Part shown: one piece after another, positions 42,491-51,992 of the stretch
How positions within the stretch are numbered: position 1 is the first letter of the stretch
Layout of the letters: the number at the start of each line of letters is the position of its first letter
NCBI GenBank assembly: GCA_902705825.1
Contig: CACSIL010000034.1
Location: 152,593-216,592 of the forward strand
Reading direction: 5' to 3'
Source of the DNA: Halioglobus japonicus
GTDB lineage: Bacteria > Pseudomonadota > Gammaproteobacteria > Pseudomonadales > Halieaceae
Length of the DNA: 64,000 bases
The notes under the pieces: model-generated
Database searches by the model: none
What the model was told of the DNA's origin: nothing
Seen by the model: the letters and a program-made list of their open reading frames with translations, nothing else
Translations under genes and position numbers: made by a program

Positions 42491-44641
42491 ATGGACGTAT
42501 CAGATATTCTCTCCCCCTTGAACGAAGCCCAGCGCGATGCTGTTGGCGCGGAAAATCAAAACATGCTGGTGCTTGCGGGAGCAGGCAGCGGCAAGACCCG
42601 TGTATTGGTGCACCGTATTGCGTGGCTGATAAAGGCAGAGGGTTTTTCGCCCTGGTCTATTCTGGCCGTTACCTTTACCAATAAGGCCGCCCGGGAAATG
42701 CGCGGTCGCATTGAGGAGATGTTGCACATCCCCTCGCACGGTATGTGGGTCGGTACGTTCCACGGCCTGGCCCACCGACTTTTGAAAGCGCACTGGAAGG
42801 AGGCCGGTCTGCCGCAGAACTTCCAGATCCTCGATAGCGATGATCAGTTGCGCCTGGTCAAGCGGGTGTGTCGGGAACTGGAACTGGACGAATCGCGCTG
42901 GCCACCCAAGCAGGCGATGTGGTTTATCAACGCGCAAAAAGATGAGGGCCTGCGCAGCGCACATGTCGATGCGCCCCCGGGCGATTTGTTCACGCAGACC
43001 ATGCTGCAGGTGTATCGCACTTATGAAATAGCCTGTGAGCGCTCCGGCATGGTGGACTTCGCTGAATTACTGCTGCGTGCGCACGAGTTGTGGCTGAAAA
43101 GCCCGCAGGTGTTACAACACTATCAAGGGCGCTTTCGACAAATTCTGGTCGATGAATTCCAGGATACCAATACCGTGCAGTATGCCTGGCTGCGGGTTCT
43201 AGCGGGCGCGACCATTCCTGTGGTGGCGGTAGGCGACGACGATCAATCCATCTACGGTTGGCGCGGTGCCAAGATTGAAAATATCCAGCGCTTTACCGAG
43301 GATTTCAAATCTACCCGAACCATTCGTCTGGAACAGAATTACCGCTCTACGCAGACTATTCTGAAGGCCGCCAACGGCATCATCGCGCACAACTTCGGGC
43401 GTCTGGGTAAGGAGCTGTGGACGGCGGGTGAAGCGGGTGAACCGATCAGCCTGTATGCCGGTTATAACGAACACGATGAGGCCCGCTATATCGTGGAGCA
43501 GGCGGAGCAATGGCTGTTGAGCGGCAATGCACGTTCCTCTGTGGCGATTCTGTATCGCTCCAATGCGCAGTCGCGGGTGCTGGAAGAGGCGCTTATTCGC
43601 AGTGGCATACCATACCGTATTTATGGCGGCCAACGGTTTTATGAGCGCCTGGAAATTCGCAATGCCCTGGCTTATCTGCGCTTGCTACTCAACCGCGGAG
43701 ACGATGCAGCGGTGGAGCGCGTCATCAATACGCCACCGCGCGGTATCGGCAGCAAGACTCTGGACACTGTGCGTGAGTGTGCCCGCAACAGGGGGGTGAC
43801 GTTGTGGCTTGCCATCGCGGCGGTGCTGGAAGAGAAGTTACTGCCCGCTCGGGCGCTGAGCGCGTTGCAGGGTTTCGTGGAGTTGCTCAACACGCTCGAC
43901 ACCGGAGCGGATGAATTGCCACTGGAGGCGCTGGTCGATCTGGCAATACGGGATTCCGGCTTGCTGGAATACCATAAGAATGAGAAAGGCGAGAAAGGCC
44001 AGGCCCGCGTAGAAAACCTCGAGGAGCTGGTCAGCGCTGCCAAACAGTTCGTCCCAGAGGATGGAGAGCTCTCACCGCAGCAACAGTTTCTCGACCGGGC
44101 CGCACTGGACGCCGGTGATGCCCAGGCCGATGAACATGAAGACAGTGTGCAATTGATGACGCTGCACTCCGCAAAGGGTTTGGAGTTCCCGCTGGTATTT
44201 CTGGCCGGCATGGAGGAGAACCTCTTTCCCCACCGCATGTCCATGGAGGAGCCCGGTCGCCTCGAAGAGGAGCGCCGGCTTTGCTATGTCGGCATTACGC
44301 GGGCGATGGAAAAACTGGTCATGACTTACGCTGAATGCCGTCGCCTGCATGGCAGTGAATCGTATAACACGCCCTCCCGGTTTGTCCGTGAAATTCCCGC
44401 AGAACTGTTACAGGAAGTGCGCCTGCACGGCACCGTTTCGCAGCCCGTGAGCGCCCTTACTCAGGCCCAGGTGCCGGATACCGAACTGTCACTGGGGCAA
44501 CGCGTATACCATCAGGTGTTCGGTGAAGGTGTCGTGTTAAACTTCGAAGGGCGCGGCGCCAGTGCTCGCGTGGAGGTTAATTTTGATAACGAAGGCGGCA
44601 AATGGCTGGTATTGCAATACGCCAATTTGCAGTTGATGTAG
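42491..44641 (+). CDS. uvrD: DNA helicase II UvrD
   Basis: Superfamily 1A 3'-5' helicase used in nucleotide excision and mismatch repair. The 716-residue product has Walker A AGAGSGKT (29-36), motif Ia TFTNKAAREM, motif II DEFQDTN (about 220), motif III AVGDDDQSIYGWRGA, and motif VI YVGITRAMEKL (about 600). The tail after 640 ends in the UvrD-specific C-terminus (GEGVVLNFEGRG, ARVEVNF). The length is similar to E. coli (720). No LexA box was recognised in the 102-bp upstream spacer. A TRAP substrate-binding protein follows by 27 bp on the same strand. Confidence 0.97.
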   Translation: MDVSDILSPLNEAQRDAVGAENQNMLVLAGAGSGKTRVLVHRIAWLIKAEGFSPWSILAVTFTNKAAREMRGRIEEMLHIPSHGMWVGTFHGLAHRLLKAHWKEAGLPQNFQILDSDDQLRLVKRVCRELELDESRWPPKQAMWFINAQKDEGLRSAHVDAPPGDLFTQTMLQVYRTYEIACERSGMVDFAELLLRAHELWLKSPQVLQHYQGRFRQILVDEFQDTNTVQYAWLRVLAGATIPVVAVGDDDQSIYGWRGAKIENIQRFTEDFKSTRTIRLEQNYRSTQTILKAANGIIAHNFGRLGKELWTAGEAGEPISLYAGYNEHDEARYIVEQAEQWLLSGNARSSVAILYRSNAQSRVLEEALIRSGIPYRIYGGQRFYERLEIRNALAYLRLLLNRGDDAAVERVINTPPRGIGSKTLDTVRECARNRGVTLWLAIAAVLEEKLLPARALSALQGFVELLNTLDTGADELPLEALVDLAIRDSGLLEYHKNEKGEKGQARVENLEELVSAAKQFVPEDGELSPQQQFLDRAALDAGDAQADEHEDSVQLMTLHSAKGLEFPLVFLAGMEENLFPHRMSMEEPGRLEEERRLCYVGITRAMEKLVMTYAECRRLHGSESYNTPSRFVREIPAELLQEVRLHGTVSQPVSALTQAQVPDTELSLGQRVYHQVFGEGVVLNFEGRGASARVEVNFDNEGGKWLVLQYANLQLM

Positions 44642-44668
44642 CACCACCTATCGCAGGGCGAACTGAGC

Positions 44669-45829
44669 ATGGGCAACACCTCTCTGGAACGACGTTATAC
44701 ACCGCTGATTATCCTGCTGTTGGTCGCAGCACTGGTGGCCACTATCGGGCTGTGGGCGACTGAGCGCGCGGGCTCCGAACGCGGAGAGACCCAGCATATC
44801 GCTGCAGCTGGTGGAGATAGCTACGAGTGGAAGATGGTAACCACCTGGCCGAAGAATTTCCCCGGTCTGGGTATGGCGGCCGAAAACTTTTCCAAGCTGG
44901 TAGAGGAAATGAGCGATGGCCGCCTGACAGTGCATGTCTACGGCGCCGGAGAGCTGGTACCTGCGATGCAGGTGTTTGATGCGGTATCGCAGGGGGTTGT
45001 GGACGCCGGTCATGGCGCCGCCTACTACTGGAAAGGCAAAGTGCCCTCTGCGGTATTTTTCACCTCCATTCCATTTGGACTGAACGCGCAGGAGATGAAT
45101 GGATGGCTGCACTATGGCGGTGGTCTTGAGTTGTGGCAGGAGGCCTACGCGCCCTACAACCTGGTGCCAATGGCCGGCGGAAGTACCGGCGTGCAGATGG
45201 CCGGCTGGTTCAACAAGGAAATCAATTCAATCGAGGACCTCAAGGGCCTGAAGATGCGCATCCCCGGGCTCGCCGGGGAGGTGTTTGCCAACGCTGGCGG
45301 TACGGCTGTAACCATACCCGGAGGTGAGCTCTACACCTCCATGCAGACCGGCGTGATTGATGCCCTGGAGTGGGTGGGCCCATACAATGATCTGGCGTTT
45401 GGCTTTCATGAGGTTGCCCGCTATTACTACTACCCCGGGTGGCATGAACCCGGCTCCATTCTGGAGTTTGTTGTCAACAAGGATTCCCTGGAGGCCTTGC
45501 CTGAGGATTTACAGGCCATTGTCGTCACCGCGTCCCGGGCAGCCAACCAGGATATGCTGGACGAGTACACCGCGCGGAACAATGCAGCGCTGCAGAGCCT
45601 GATAGATGAGCACGGTGTGCAGTTGCGGCGGTTGCCCGATGATGTGCTGCTGGCACTGTGGAAGGGTACGCAGGTGGCGATGGAAAAGCTGGTAGCAGAC
45701 GATCCAATGGCGGCTAAAGTGTATGCCTCATACCGCAAGTTCTACCAGGGCGTGCGCAACTACCACCACATCTCAGAACAGGCTTATATCAATGCGAGAG
45801 ACGTGGCCATCGGGGACGATGAGCTATAG
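44669..45829 (+). CDS. TRAP transporter solute-binding protein (DctP-like)
   Basis: Extracytoplasmic binding protein of a tripartite ATP-independent periplasmic transporter. The 386-residue product begins with an N-terminal membrane segment (about 10-29, PLIILLLVAALVATIGLW) that may be a signal anchor. The mature part has the subgroup-typical YEWKMVTTWPKNFPGLG (about 52-68), MRIPGLAGEV and ALEWVGPYNDLAFGF, like the FcbT1/TakP group (keto acid or lactate binders). The substrate is only a guess. The cognate membrane subunits lie downstream on the opposite strand, with yciA between. Confidence 0.92.
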   Translation: MGNTSLERRYTPLIILLLVAALVATIGLWATERAGSERGETQHIAAAGGDSYEWKMVTTWPKNFPGLGMAAENFSKLVEEMSDGRLTVHVYGAGELVPAMQVFDAVSQGVVDAGHGAAYYWKGKVPSAVFFTSIPFGLNAQEMNGWLHYGGGLELWQEAYAPYNLVPMAGGSTGVQMAGWFNKEINSIEDLKGLKMRIPGLAGEVFANAGGTAVTIPGGELYTSMQTGVIDALEWVGPYNDLAFGFHEVARYYYYPGWHEPGSILEFVVNKDSLEALPEDLQAIVVTASRAANQDMLDEYTARNNAALQSLIDEHGVQLRRLPDDVLLALWKGTQVAMEKLVADDPMAAKVYASYRKFYQGVRNYHHISEQAYINARDVAIGDDEL

Positions 45830-45833
45830 CGGA

Positions 45834-46226
45834 CTAGCTCTGAATAGTGCGGGTGCGACCTTTTTCATCAATGGCAACGAACACGAACTCGCCTTCGGTT
45901 ACCTTGATAGGCTCACGGTCGTGTTTGGAGTTGATCCACACCTCTACAATAATACGGATAGAGCTGCGGCCCACTTCCAGTACATCGCAGTAACATGACA
46001 CCACCGCACCCACATGGACGGGCGTCAGGAACGCCATACCGTCTATAGCAACCGTGGCTACCCGGCCGTTGGCTACTTCAATGGCGGTGATCATCCCGGC
46101 GATATCCATTTGTGACAACAACCAGCCGCCAAAGATATCGCCATTGGCATTGGTGTCCTTGGGCATTGCTACTGTCTGCAGGGCCAGGTCCCCCTGGGGT
46201 ATCGGCGCTGTATCAATATCGTTCAT
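45834..46226 (-). CDS. yciA: Acyl-CoA thioesterase, YciA-like hotdog fold
   Basis: Hotdog-fold thioesterase that hydrolyses acyl-CoA. The 130-residue product carries the YciA hallmark pattern MPKDTNANGDIFGGWLLSQMD (about 21-40, in two parts: TNANGDIFGG and LLSQMD), where Asn, Asp and Gly form the active site. It also has GMAFLTPVHVGAVV. It is 5 bp from the convergent dctP stop and 54 bp after the TRAP permease gene on the same strand. The substrate range is typically broad. Confidence 0.92.
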   Translation of the reverse strand: MNDIDTAPIPQGDLALQTVAMPKDTNANGDIFGGWLLSQMDIAGMITAIEVANGRVATVAIDGMAFLTPVHVGAVVSCYCDVLEVGRSSIRIIVEVWINSKHDREPIKVTEGEFVFVAIDEKGRTRTIQS

Positions 46227-46280
46227 CGCAGTTGCCTGTTGTTGTGTAAGTCGTTTCGGGGTGACGCCTTGTCGCGCCGC

Positions 46281-47639
46281 CTATTTCAGCGCTGCGGGCA
46301 GCCAAGTCGCCATCGCCGGCCAGCACCATAGCGCTACCAGCAATGTCAGCTGTATAAGTATAAAGGGAACTACACCCCGGTAGATAGCACCGGTGGAGAC
46401 GGATGCGGGAGCCACGCCGCGCAGGTAAAAGAGGGCAAAGCCAAATGGCGGTGTGAGGAAGGAGGTCTGCAGGTTCAGCGCAATCATAATGCCGAGCCAG
46501 ATGGGATCGACCCCCATGGTTAACAAAATGGGCCCGACGATGGGCACCACCACGAATGTGATCTCGATAAAATCGAGAATAAAGCCCAGCAGGAAGATCA
46601 GCAGCATCACGACCAGGGTGGCGGCCATAACACCGCCTGGCAGGGCGTTGAAGAACCCATGAATCAGCTCTTCGCCGCCGAAGCCCCTGAACACCAGGGA
46701 AAATACGGCTGCACCGATCAGGATCATAAATACCATGCAGGTGACTTCAAGTGTGTGTTGCAGCGTTTCCCTGAGGCGGGGCAGGTTCATCTGTCCCTTC
46801 AGCAGCGCCAGTAAGAAGGCGCCCATAGCGCCAATACCGGCGGCCTCTGTGGGGGTGGCGGCGCCCAACATGATGGAGCCGAGCACCACGCCGATTAACA
46901 CCAGCGGTGGCAGCAGGCCGCGCAACACTTGTCCGCCGGAGATTGGCTCAAGTTTACTTGGCGGCGCGGTCTCCGGTCTGAGATGTGCCTGGAGCAGCAA
47001 ATAGAGGATGTATAGCGCGATTAATATCATGCCCGGTATCAATGCCCCGACAAACAGATCGCCCACAGAGACGGTTTTCGGGTTGAGTACGTGCATATTC
47101 AGCTGTGCCCGCTGGTAGGCGTTGGAGAGAATGTCACCCAGCATCACCAGTACGATAGAGGGCGGGACAATTTGCCCCAGGGTACCGGTGGCACAGATCG
47201 TTCCTGTCGCCAGCGATGGGCTGTAGCCGCTGCGCAACATACTCGGAAGCGACAGCAAACCCATTGTCACCACCGTGGCTCCCACAATACCGGTGCTGGC
47301 AGCCAGAAACATGCCCACTACCACCACCGAAATACCCAGTCCGCCGCGTAGGCCGCCGAACAAACGCGCCATGCTGTCGAGCAACTCCTCCGCGATACGG
47401 GATTTTTCCAGGATATTCCCCATTAGAATAAACAGGGGCACGGCGATCAGTGTGGTGTTGTTAATCGTACCGAATATGCGACCGGGTAGCGCTGACAGGA
47501 AACCGGCATCGAAAACACCACCCAGTACACCGCCAGCGGCGAAAGCCAGTGCTGTCCCCGCAAGGGTGAACGCCACTGGATAGCCGAGCATCAGCAGCAG
47601 ACAGACTGCCAGAAACAGATAGAGAGAGAGGTATTCCAC
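46281..47639 (-). CDS. TRAP transporter large permease subunit (DctM-like)
   Basis: The 12-helix ion-coupled permease of the TRAP system. The 452-residue product is almost entirely hydrophobic helices, starting LSLYLFLAVCLLLMLGYPVAFTLAG and including the DctM signature FLAASTGIVGATVVTMG (about 113-129). Another conserved stretch is PTEAAGIGAMGAFLLALLKG. The start is GTG, and its first base is the last base of the small-subunit stop (TAGTGG), so translation is coupled. The usual DctM length is about 425-450. Confidence 0.93.
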   Translation of the reverse strand: MEYLSLYLFLAVCLLLMLGYPVAFTLAGTALAFAAGGVLGGVFDAGFLSALPGRIFGTINNTTLIAVPLFILMGNILEKSRIAEELLDSMARLFGGLRGGLGISVVVVGMFLAASTGIVGATVVTMGLLSLPSMLRSGYSPSLATGTICATGTLGQIVPPSIVLVMLGDILSNAYQRAQLNMHVLNPKTVSVGDLFVGALIPGMILIALYILYLLLQAHLRPETAPPSKLEPISGGQVLRGLLPPLVLIGVVLGSIMLGAATPTEAAGIGAMGAFLLALLKGQMNLPRLRETLQHTLEVTCMVFMILIGAAVFSLVFRGFGGEELIHGFFNALPGGVMAATLVVMLLIFLLGFILDFIEITFVVVPIVGPILLTMGVDPIWLGIMIALNLQTSFLTPPFGFALFYLRGVAPASVSTGAIYRGVVPFILIQLTLLVALWCWPAMATWLPAALK

Positions 47640-48154
47640 TACTTGGCTGTTCCCTCTACCAGAATTAGCGCGCTGCGAAGAATTTCGGCCAGCCCCTGTA
47701 GCGCAAGGTTTATCGCCATCAGCGGGATCAGGGACTTGAGCAAAAAGACTGCGGGTATGCCGCCGGGCTCAGCGGATGTTTCGCGCATGCCCCAGGACTC
47801 GCTGACATAGCCCCAGCTGCTGGCGAGAATGAAGGCGCACAACGGCAGTAAAAATAGGATTCCGCCCAGGCTGTTTGTCCAGGCGCGGGCGCGTTCGCTG
47901 AAATTTCGATAGAAAATGTCGACGCGGACATGCGCGCCGGTTTTTAACGCATAGGCTGCCCCCAGCAAGAATACACAGCCGTGCATGTAGGTGACCGCTT
48001 CCTGTGTTGGGATAGAGCCTATGCCGAAGCCATAGCGCATGACGACCACGAGGGTGGTCAGTATCGCCATAAAAAAGAGAAGCCATGCCAACAGGCGGCC
48101 ACTGCGATCGGTGAAGCTATCAATAAAATGCACACAGGCGTGCAAAAAATGCAT
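47639..48154 (-). CDS. TRAP transporter small permease subunit (DctQ-like)
   Basis: Four-helix small subunit of the TRAP permease, which stabilises DctM. From the ATG at 48154 the product is 171 residues with helices such as LLAWLLFFMAILTTLVVVM and GCVFLLGAAYALKTGAHVRVD. The frame is open 51 codons further upstream, but that part is hydrophilic, has no family similarity and overlaps the promoter space shared with yaaA. The RBS is weak. It overlaps dctM by one base, and both read away from yaaA. Confidence 0.9.
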   Translation of the reverse strand: MHFLHACVHFIDSFTDRSGRLLAWLLFFMAILTTLVVVMRYGFGIGSIPTQEAVTYMHGCVFLLGAAYALKTGAHVRVDIFYRNFSERARAWTNSLGGILFLLPLCAFILASSWGYVSESWGMRETSAEPGGIPAVFLLKSLIPLMAINLALQGLAEILRSALILVEGTAK

Positions 48155-48255
48155 GGCGGATAGGTCTTTTTGATTATTCGGACGAAGGGTATCATAGCGT
48201 ACTCCCCGACGTGAAAAGATATTCTCCAACAACGCCCCAACCAGGATGAGACGCC

Positions 48256-49035
48256 ATGTTGACCGTAATTTCGCCGGCCAAGACACTGGATTTTGAGACA
48301 ACGGCACCCGCGCACAGAGCGACCCAGCCGCAGTTCCTCGAGCGTGCCGCCGAGCTTGTTGAGGATGCCCGTGCGCTGGCTCCCGATGACATCCGCAATC
48401 TGATGGGTGTGAGTGAGAATATTGCTGAGCTGAACCACCGGCGGTTTATGAACTGGACCCTGCCCTTTAATAAACGCAATGCCAGGCACTCGCTGCTGGC
48501 CTTTAAAGGCGATGTTTATGTTGGCCTCGATGCCGCCACACTGGACGACGCGCAATTGAGTTTTGCGCAGCAGCATTTACGCATTCTTTCAGGCCTGTAT
48601 GGTCTGTTGCGACCACTGGATCTTATGCAGCCTTATCGGCTGGAGATGGGTTTGCCGTTCGCCAACCGCGGTGGCAAGAACCTCTATGAATTCTGGGGCG
48701 CGGCGATTACAGACGCACTCAACACCTCAATTCGTAAATCCGGCACAAACGTACTGGTGAATCTGGCCTCGCAGGAGTATTTCCGCGCCGTGCAAGCCAA
48801 AGCGCTGAATGCGGATGTGATCACCCCGATATTTAAAGATCTCAAGGGCGACCGCTACAAAGTCATCAGCTTTTATGCCAAAAAGGCGCGCGGTCAGATG
48901 GCGCGATTTATCATTGAAAATGAGTTGCAGGAGCCCGATGATTTGAAGAAATTCAAAACCGGCGGGTATCGCTATAACAAGAAAGAATCCAGTGCCCGGG
49001 AGTTGGTTTTTACCCGCGATACGCCGCCCGCATAG
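48256..49035 (+). CDS. yaaA: Peroxide stress protein YaaA
   Basis: DUF328/YaaA family protein that lowers intracellular unincorporated iron and limits damage by hydrogen peroxide in E. coli. The 259-residue product has the family start MLTVISPAKTLDFET and the conserved NRRFMNW-like NHRRFMNW, RILSGLYGLLRPLD, and FKTGGYRYNKKESS near the C-terminus. The length matches (E. coli 258). An acidic-residue DNA-binding activity has been described for the E. coli protein. The gene is divergent from the TRAP permease genes. Confidence 0.95.
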   Translation: MLTVISPAKTLDFETTAPAHRATQPQFLERAAELVEDARALAPDDIRNLMGVSENIAELNHRRFMNWTLPFNKRNARHSLLAFKGDVYVGLDAATLDDAQLSFAQQHLRILSGLYGLLRPLDLMQPYRLEMGLPFANRGGKNLYEFWGAAITDALNTSIRKSGTNVLVNLASQEYFRAVQAKALNADVITPIFKDLKGDRYKVISFYAKKARGQMARFIIENELQEPDDLKKFKTGGYRYNKKESSARELVFTRDTPPA

Positions 49036-49055
49036 AATGTGTGCGCGGCTTTAGA

Positions 49056-50228
49056 TTATTTAAAGGGTAGCAAGTCCGACGCAGCCTGCCGGTACTGCTC
49101 GTTGTGTTGTGCCTCACGACGCGTGAAATCCCCCACTGCATTGGAGAGTTGCGGGTCGGCGATCCAGTGATTTGACCAGGTGGTGATGGGGCGAAAACCT
49201 CGCTGAATCTTGTGCTCTCCCTGTGCGCCCGGGTCGAAGCGTTGCAGATTGTTGGCAATGCAGTATTCGATGCCCTGGTAATAGCAGGCTTCAAAATGCA
49301 GGCAATCGTACTCCTGTTCGCAGCCCCAGTAGCGACCGTAAAGGGTATCGCTACTGCGAAAGTACAGGGCGCCGGCGACTGCGCGGTCATCGAGATATGC
49401 CAACACCATGATGACCTGGTCCCCCATACTGGCGGCGGTCTCCACGAAAAATTCGCGGCTCAGGTAGCCGCCGTGGCCGCTGCGCTTGGCGTAGGTGAGC
49501 TGGTAAAAATGGTGAAACTGCTCCCATTCCGGTTTCCCGATCTCCAGACCTGTCAGCGTTTTGAGGGTCAAGCCCTGCTCTTTCACTCGCCTGCGCTCCT
49601 TTTTCAGCGATTTGCGCTTGCGGCTGCTAAAGGTTGCCAGAAAATCGTCGAAGCTGTGATAGCCGTCATTAAACCAGTGAAATTGTGTCGCTGCGCGGCG
49701 GTGCATGCCAGCACTTAGCAGCGTCTCGCTGACGGCTTCTGTCGGGAATAGCAGGTGCCACGAGGAGATGTTGCGCTGGGTTGCCAGATTGCGTATAGCG
49801 GCAATGGCTGCGTGCAGGCACTCATTTTCATCCACGAAAGAGGCAGTGCACAGCCGTGGTCCTGTCGCGGGTGTGAAGGGGATGGCGGTGAGTAGCTTGG
49901 GGTAGTACTCCAGACCACTCTGTCGCCAGGCATCAGCCCATGACCAGTCGAATACATACTCACCGTAGGAGTGGGATTTCAGGTACAGCGGCATCACAGC
50001 CGCCAGCTCGTCACCCTTGCGCAACAGCAGATGGCAGGGCTGCCACCCGGTGTCTGCGGTGGTGCACTCGGTTTTTTCCAGACCGTACAGGAAGGCGTGG
50101 CGTAAAAACGGATAATCGGTTTTCGCGACACTGTCCCATTGTGCAGCGGGAATCTGGTCGAGGCTGGTAAGAAATTCGGCGGTCAGTGCCGTGGCGGGCG
50201 TTGTGTTAGCCATCACTGTGTCAGGCAT
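49056..50228 (-). CDS. DUF482-family GNAT/FemAB-like acyltransferase
   Basis: A 390-residue protein of the COG3146 group, with a GNAT-like fold and predicted peptidogalycan-related roles. Visible signatures are [13 protein letters not shown] near 45, [22 protein letters not shown] (about 79-100, read as two parts: [13 protein letters not shown] and VFDWSWADA), [11 protein letters not shown], and [25 protein letters not shown] (two parts: YYQGIEYCI and [10 protein letters not shown]). The last is a family hallmark. It overlaps the 3' end of ubiA by 8 bp on the same strand. Its position in the ubi operon is not explained by any known ubiquinone step. The in-frame ATG 15 bp later is another possible start. 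Confidence 0.85.
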   Translation of the reverse strand: MPDTVMANTTPATALTAEFLTSLDQIPAAQWDSVAKTDYPFLRHAFLYGLEKTECTTADTGWQPCHLLLRKGDELAAVMPLYLKSHSYGEYVFDWSWADAWRQSGLEYYPKLLTAIPFTPATGPRLCTASFVDENECLHAAIAAIRNLATQRNISSWHLLFPTEAVSETLLSAGMHRRAATQFHWFNDGYHSFDDFLATFSSRKRKSLKKERRRVKEQGLTLKTLTGLEIGKPEWEQFHHFYQLTYAKRSGHGGYLSREFFVETAASMGDQVIMVLAYLDDRAVAGALYFRSSDTLYGRYWGCEQEYDCLHFEACYYQGIEYCIANNLQRFDPGAQGEHKIQRGFRPITTWSNHWIADPQLSNAVGDFTRREAQHNEQYRQAASDLLPFK

Positions 50229-51090
50229 TCCCTATCAGGTAGTCCATTGCCACGCCCAGGAAAATGACCATGCCGACCCAGTTGTTGTGTAAGAAAGCCT
50301 TGAAGCAGGCATCTGCGCGGCGCTCACGGATCAACCACTGCTGATAGGCAAACAGTGCGGCAGCCACCAATAACGAGACGTTGAAAATATCTCCCAGGCC
50401 AAAGCCCCTGCCCGCCAGATAAAAGGCAATGAGGCAGGCTACCTGCAGCGCAGCGATGGCGGCGCGGTCGTAGCGCCCAAACAGGATGGCGCTGGATTTG
50501 ATACCCATTTTGAGGTCGTCTTCGCGGTCTACCATGGCATAGGCGGTGTCGAAGGCTATCGTCCACAACAGGTTGCCCAGAAACAGGAACCAGAGTGAAT
50601 TCGGCAGAGTGCCGGTCTGGGCGGCGAAGGCCATGGGTATGCCCCATGAAAACGCAGCACCCAGTGCCAGTTGTGGCATATGCGTATAGCGTTTCATAAA
50701 GGGGTAGGTGGATGCCAATGCCACAGCGACAAAGGACAGCTGCACGGTAAATGTATTTGTGAACAGCACCAGTACAAACGCCAGCAGCATAAGCACGATG
50801 AAGAATAATAGCGCCTCCCGCACGGTAATCTCCCCGGTGACCAGGGGCCGCGCATTGGTGCGTGCTACACCGCCATCGAGCTTTCGATCAGCGAGGTCGT
50901 TGACGATACAGCCCGCAGAGCGCATGAGAAAGGTGCCGAGGATAAAAATCACTAACAGACCGAGGTCAGGCACACCCTGGGCGGCCAGCCACAGAGCACA
51001 GAGGGTTGGCCACAGCAGTAACAGGGTACCGATGGGCTTGTCGAAGCGGATCAGTTGTAACAGCGCGCTGGTTTTTGAGGAGTGTGCCAT
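50221..51090 (-). CDS. ubiA: 4-hydroxybenzoate polyprenyltransferase
   Basis: Membrane prenyltransferase that attaches the polyprenyl chain to 4-hydroxybenzoate in ubiquinone synthesis. The 289-residue product has the two Mg-binding Asp-rich motifs [15 protein letters not shown] (about 69-83) and [16 protein letters not shown] (about 190-205), and about nine membrane helices. It is close to E. coli UbiA in length (290). It lies downstream of ubiC and overlaps the DUF482 gene by 8 bp. The two ubi genes are consecutive steps of the pathway. Confidence 0.97.
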   Translation of the reverse strand: MAHSSKTSALLQLIRFDKPIGTLLLLWPTLCALWLAAQGVPDLGLLVIFILGTFLMRSAGCIVNDLADRKLDGGVARTNARPLVTGEITVREALLFFIVLMLLAFVLVLFTNTFTVQLSFVAVALASTYPFMKRYTHMPQLALGAAFSWGIPMAFAAQTGTLPNSLWFLFLGNLLWTIAFDTAYAMVDREDDLKMGIKSSAILFGRYDRAAIAALQVACLIAFYLAGRGFGLGDIFNVSLLVAAALFAYQQWLIRERRADACFKAFLHNNWVGMVIFLGVAMDYLIGNA

Positions 51091-51123
51091 GAAACCCTTG
51101 GACGGCCTTGCGAGTGACCCAGC

Positions 51124-51777
51124 TTACTGGGTTGACGTTCTAAATGCAGCGCTCACTTTACCACGCTGCATTCTATGGATGTGCAGGGATTCCTGCCACG
51201 GGGTGAATGCCTCCAAAAAGACTTCACTGACCATCAGTTTTTTACCGCCGATCTCGAACCGGGAGCGGCGCCCCCAGGTTGGCCCGGCCTGCTTCAGATT
51301 CGCCGGGAGATAGTCGGTGTCGCCGGCCATCAGCGCCAACTCAAAGGGGTGACGGCGCATCCCTGGGTGTCTGAACAAAATGGCCCCCAACGATTTGTTC
51401 TGTAGCCGTCGCAAATGGGCCAGACTGCCCGTCAGGCTTGAAATGGGGAACACACTGCGTGCAAAAACCACCGTATCGTGCCCCAGTAGCAGGGCCACTT
51501 CGCGCACCAGTGCCAGCTGCCGGGCCGGGAGCTCCAGCAGAATTCTTTCAGAGGGTAGCGGTACTTCCCAGCCCTGATAGAGTCGCTGCACACTGAACTT
51601 ACCGCGACCGGAATTCGTTAGTCGCGCGGTCAACGAGCCATCGTCGGTCAACCAGGTACGCAGCCCCGGCGCCAGTGTGCTACTGGTGACATGCCCCACA
51701 GGCTGCCAGCGGGGCTCGTTGACTATGCGCCGTCGCGTCTGCAGCCGCGACGCCAGATTGAAAGAAGATGGTTCCAA
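51124..51777 (-). CDS. ubiC: Chorismate lyase
   Basis: Converts chorismate to 4-hydroxybenzoate and pyruvate, the first committed step of ubiquinone synthesis. The 217-residue product matches the family in RRIVNEPRWQPVG, LLELPARQLALVREVALLL and the C-terminal GPTWGRRSRFEIGGKKLMVSEVFLEAF (two parts: WGRRSRFEI and KLMVSEVFL). It is longer than E. coli UbiC (165) at both ends. The start is TTG: the upstream frame has no ATG or GTG before a stop. ubiA lies 33 bp downstream, and the substrate of one is the product of the other. RBS is not obvious. Confidence 0.88.
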   Translation of the reverse strand: MEPSSFNLASRLQTRRRIVNEPRWQPVGHVTSSTLAPGLRTWLTDDGSLTARLTNSGRGKFSVQRLYQGWEVPLPSERILLELPARQLALVREVALLLGHDTVVFARSVFPISSLTGSLAHLRRLQNKSLGAILFRHPGMRRHPFELALMAGDTDYLPANLKQAGPTWGRRSRFEIGGKKLMVSEVFLEAFTPWQESLHIHRMQRGKVSAAFRTSTQ

Positions 51778-51992
51778 ACGCCAGGTATCCTTGATTCGGA
51801 AGGCGAGAATGCTTGATCAGGCGAGCGCATGCAAGCCAGCTTAGCAAATTGGGCAATCAGCACAGGGGAGAAAACCCTTGCACAATTATCGTACAACCCT
51901 ATAGTGTTTCGTCTCAAAATTTGTCTATTTATCCATTGTCAGCCAGACGCGTCTGGTTGATGTGTCACCCTTTAGAAAAAGTGAGTCGGAAC

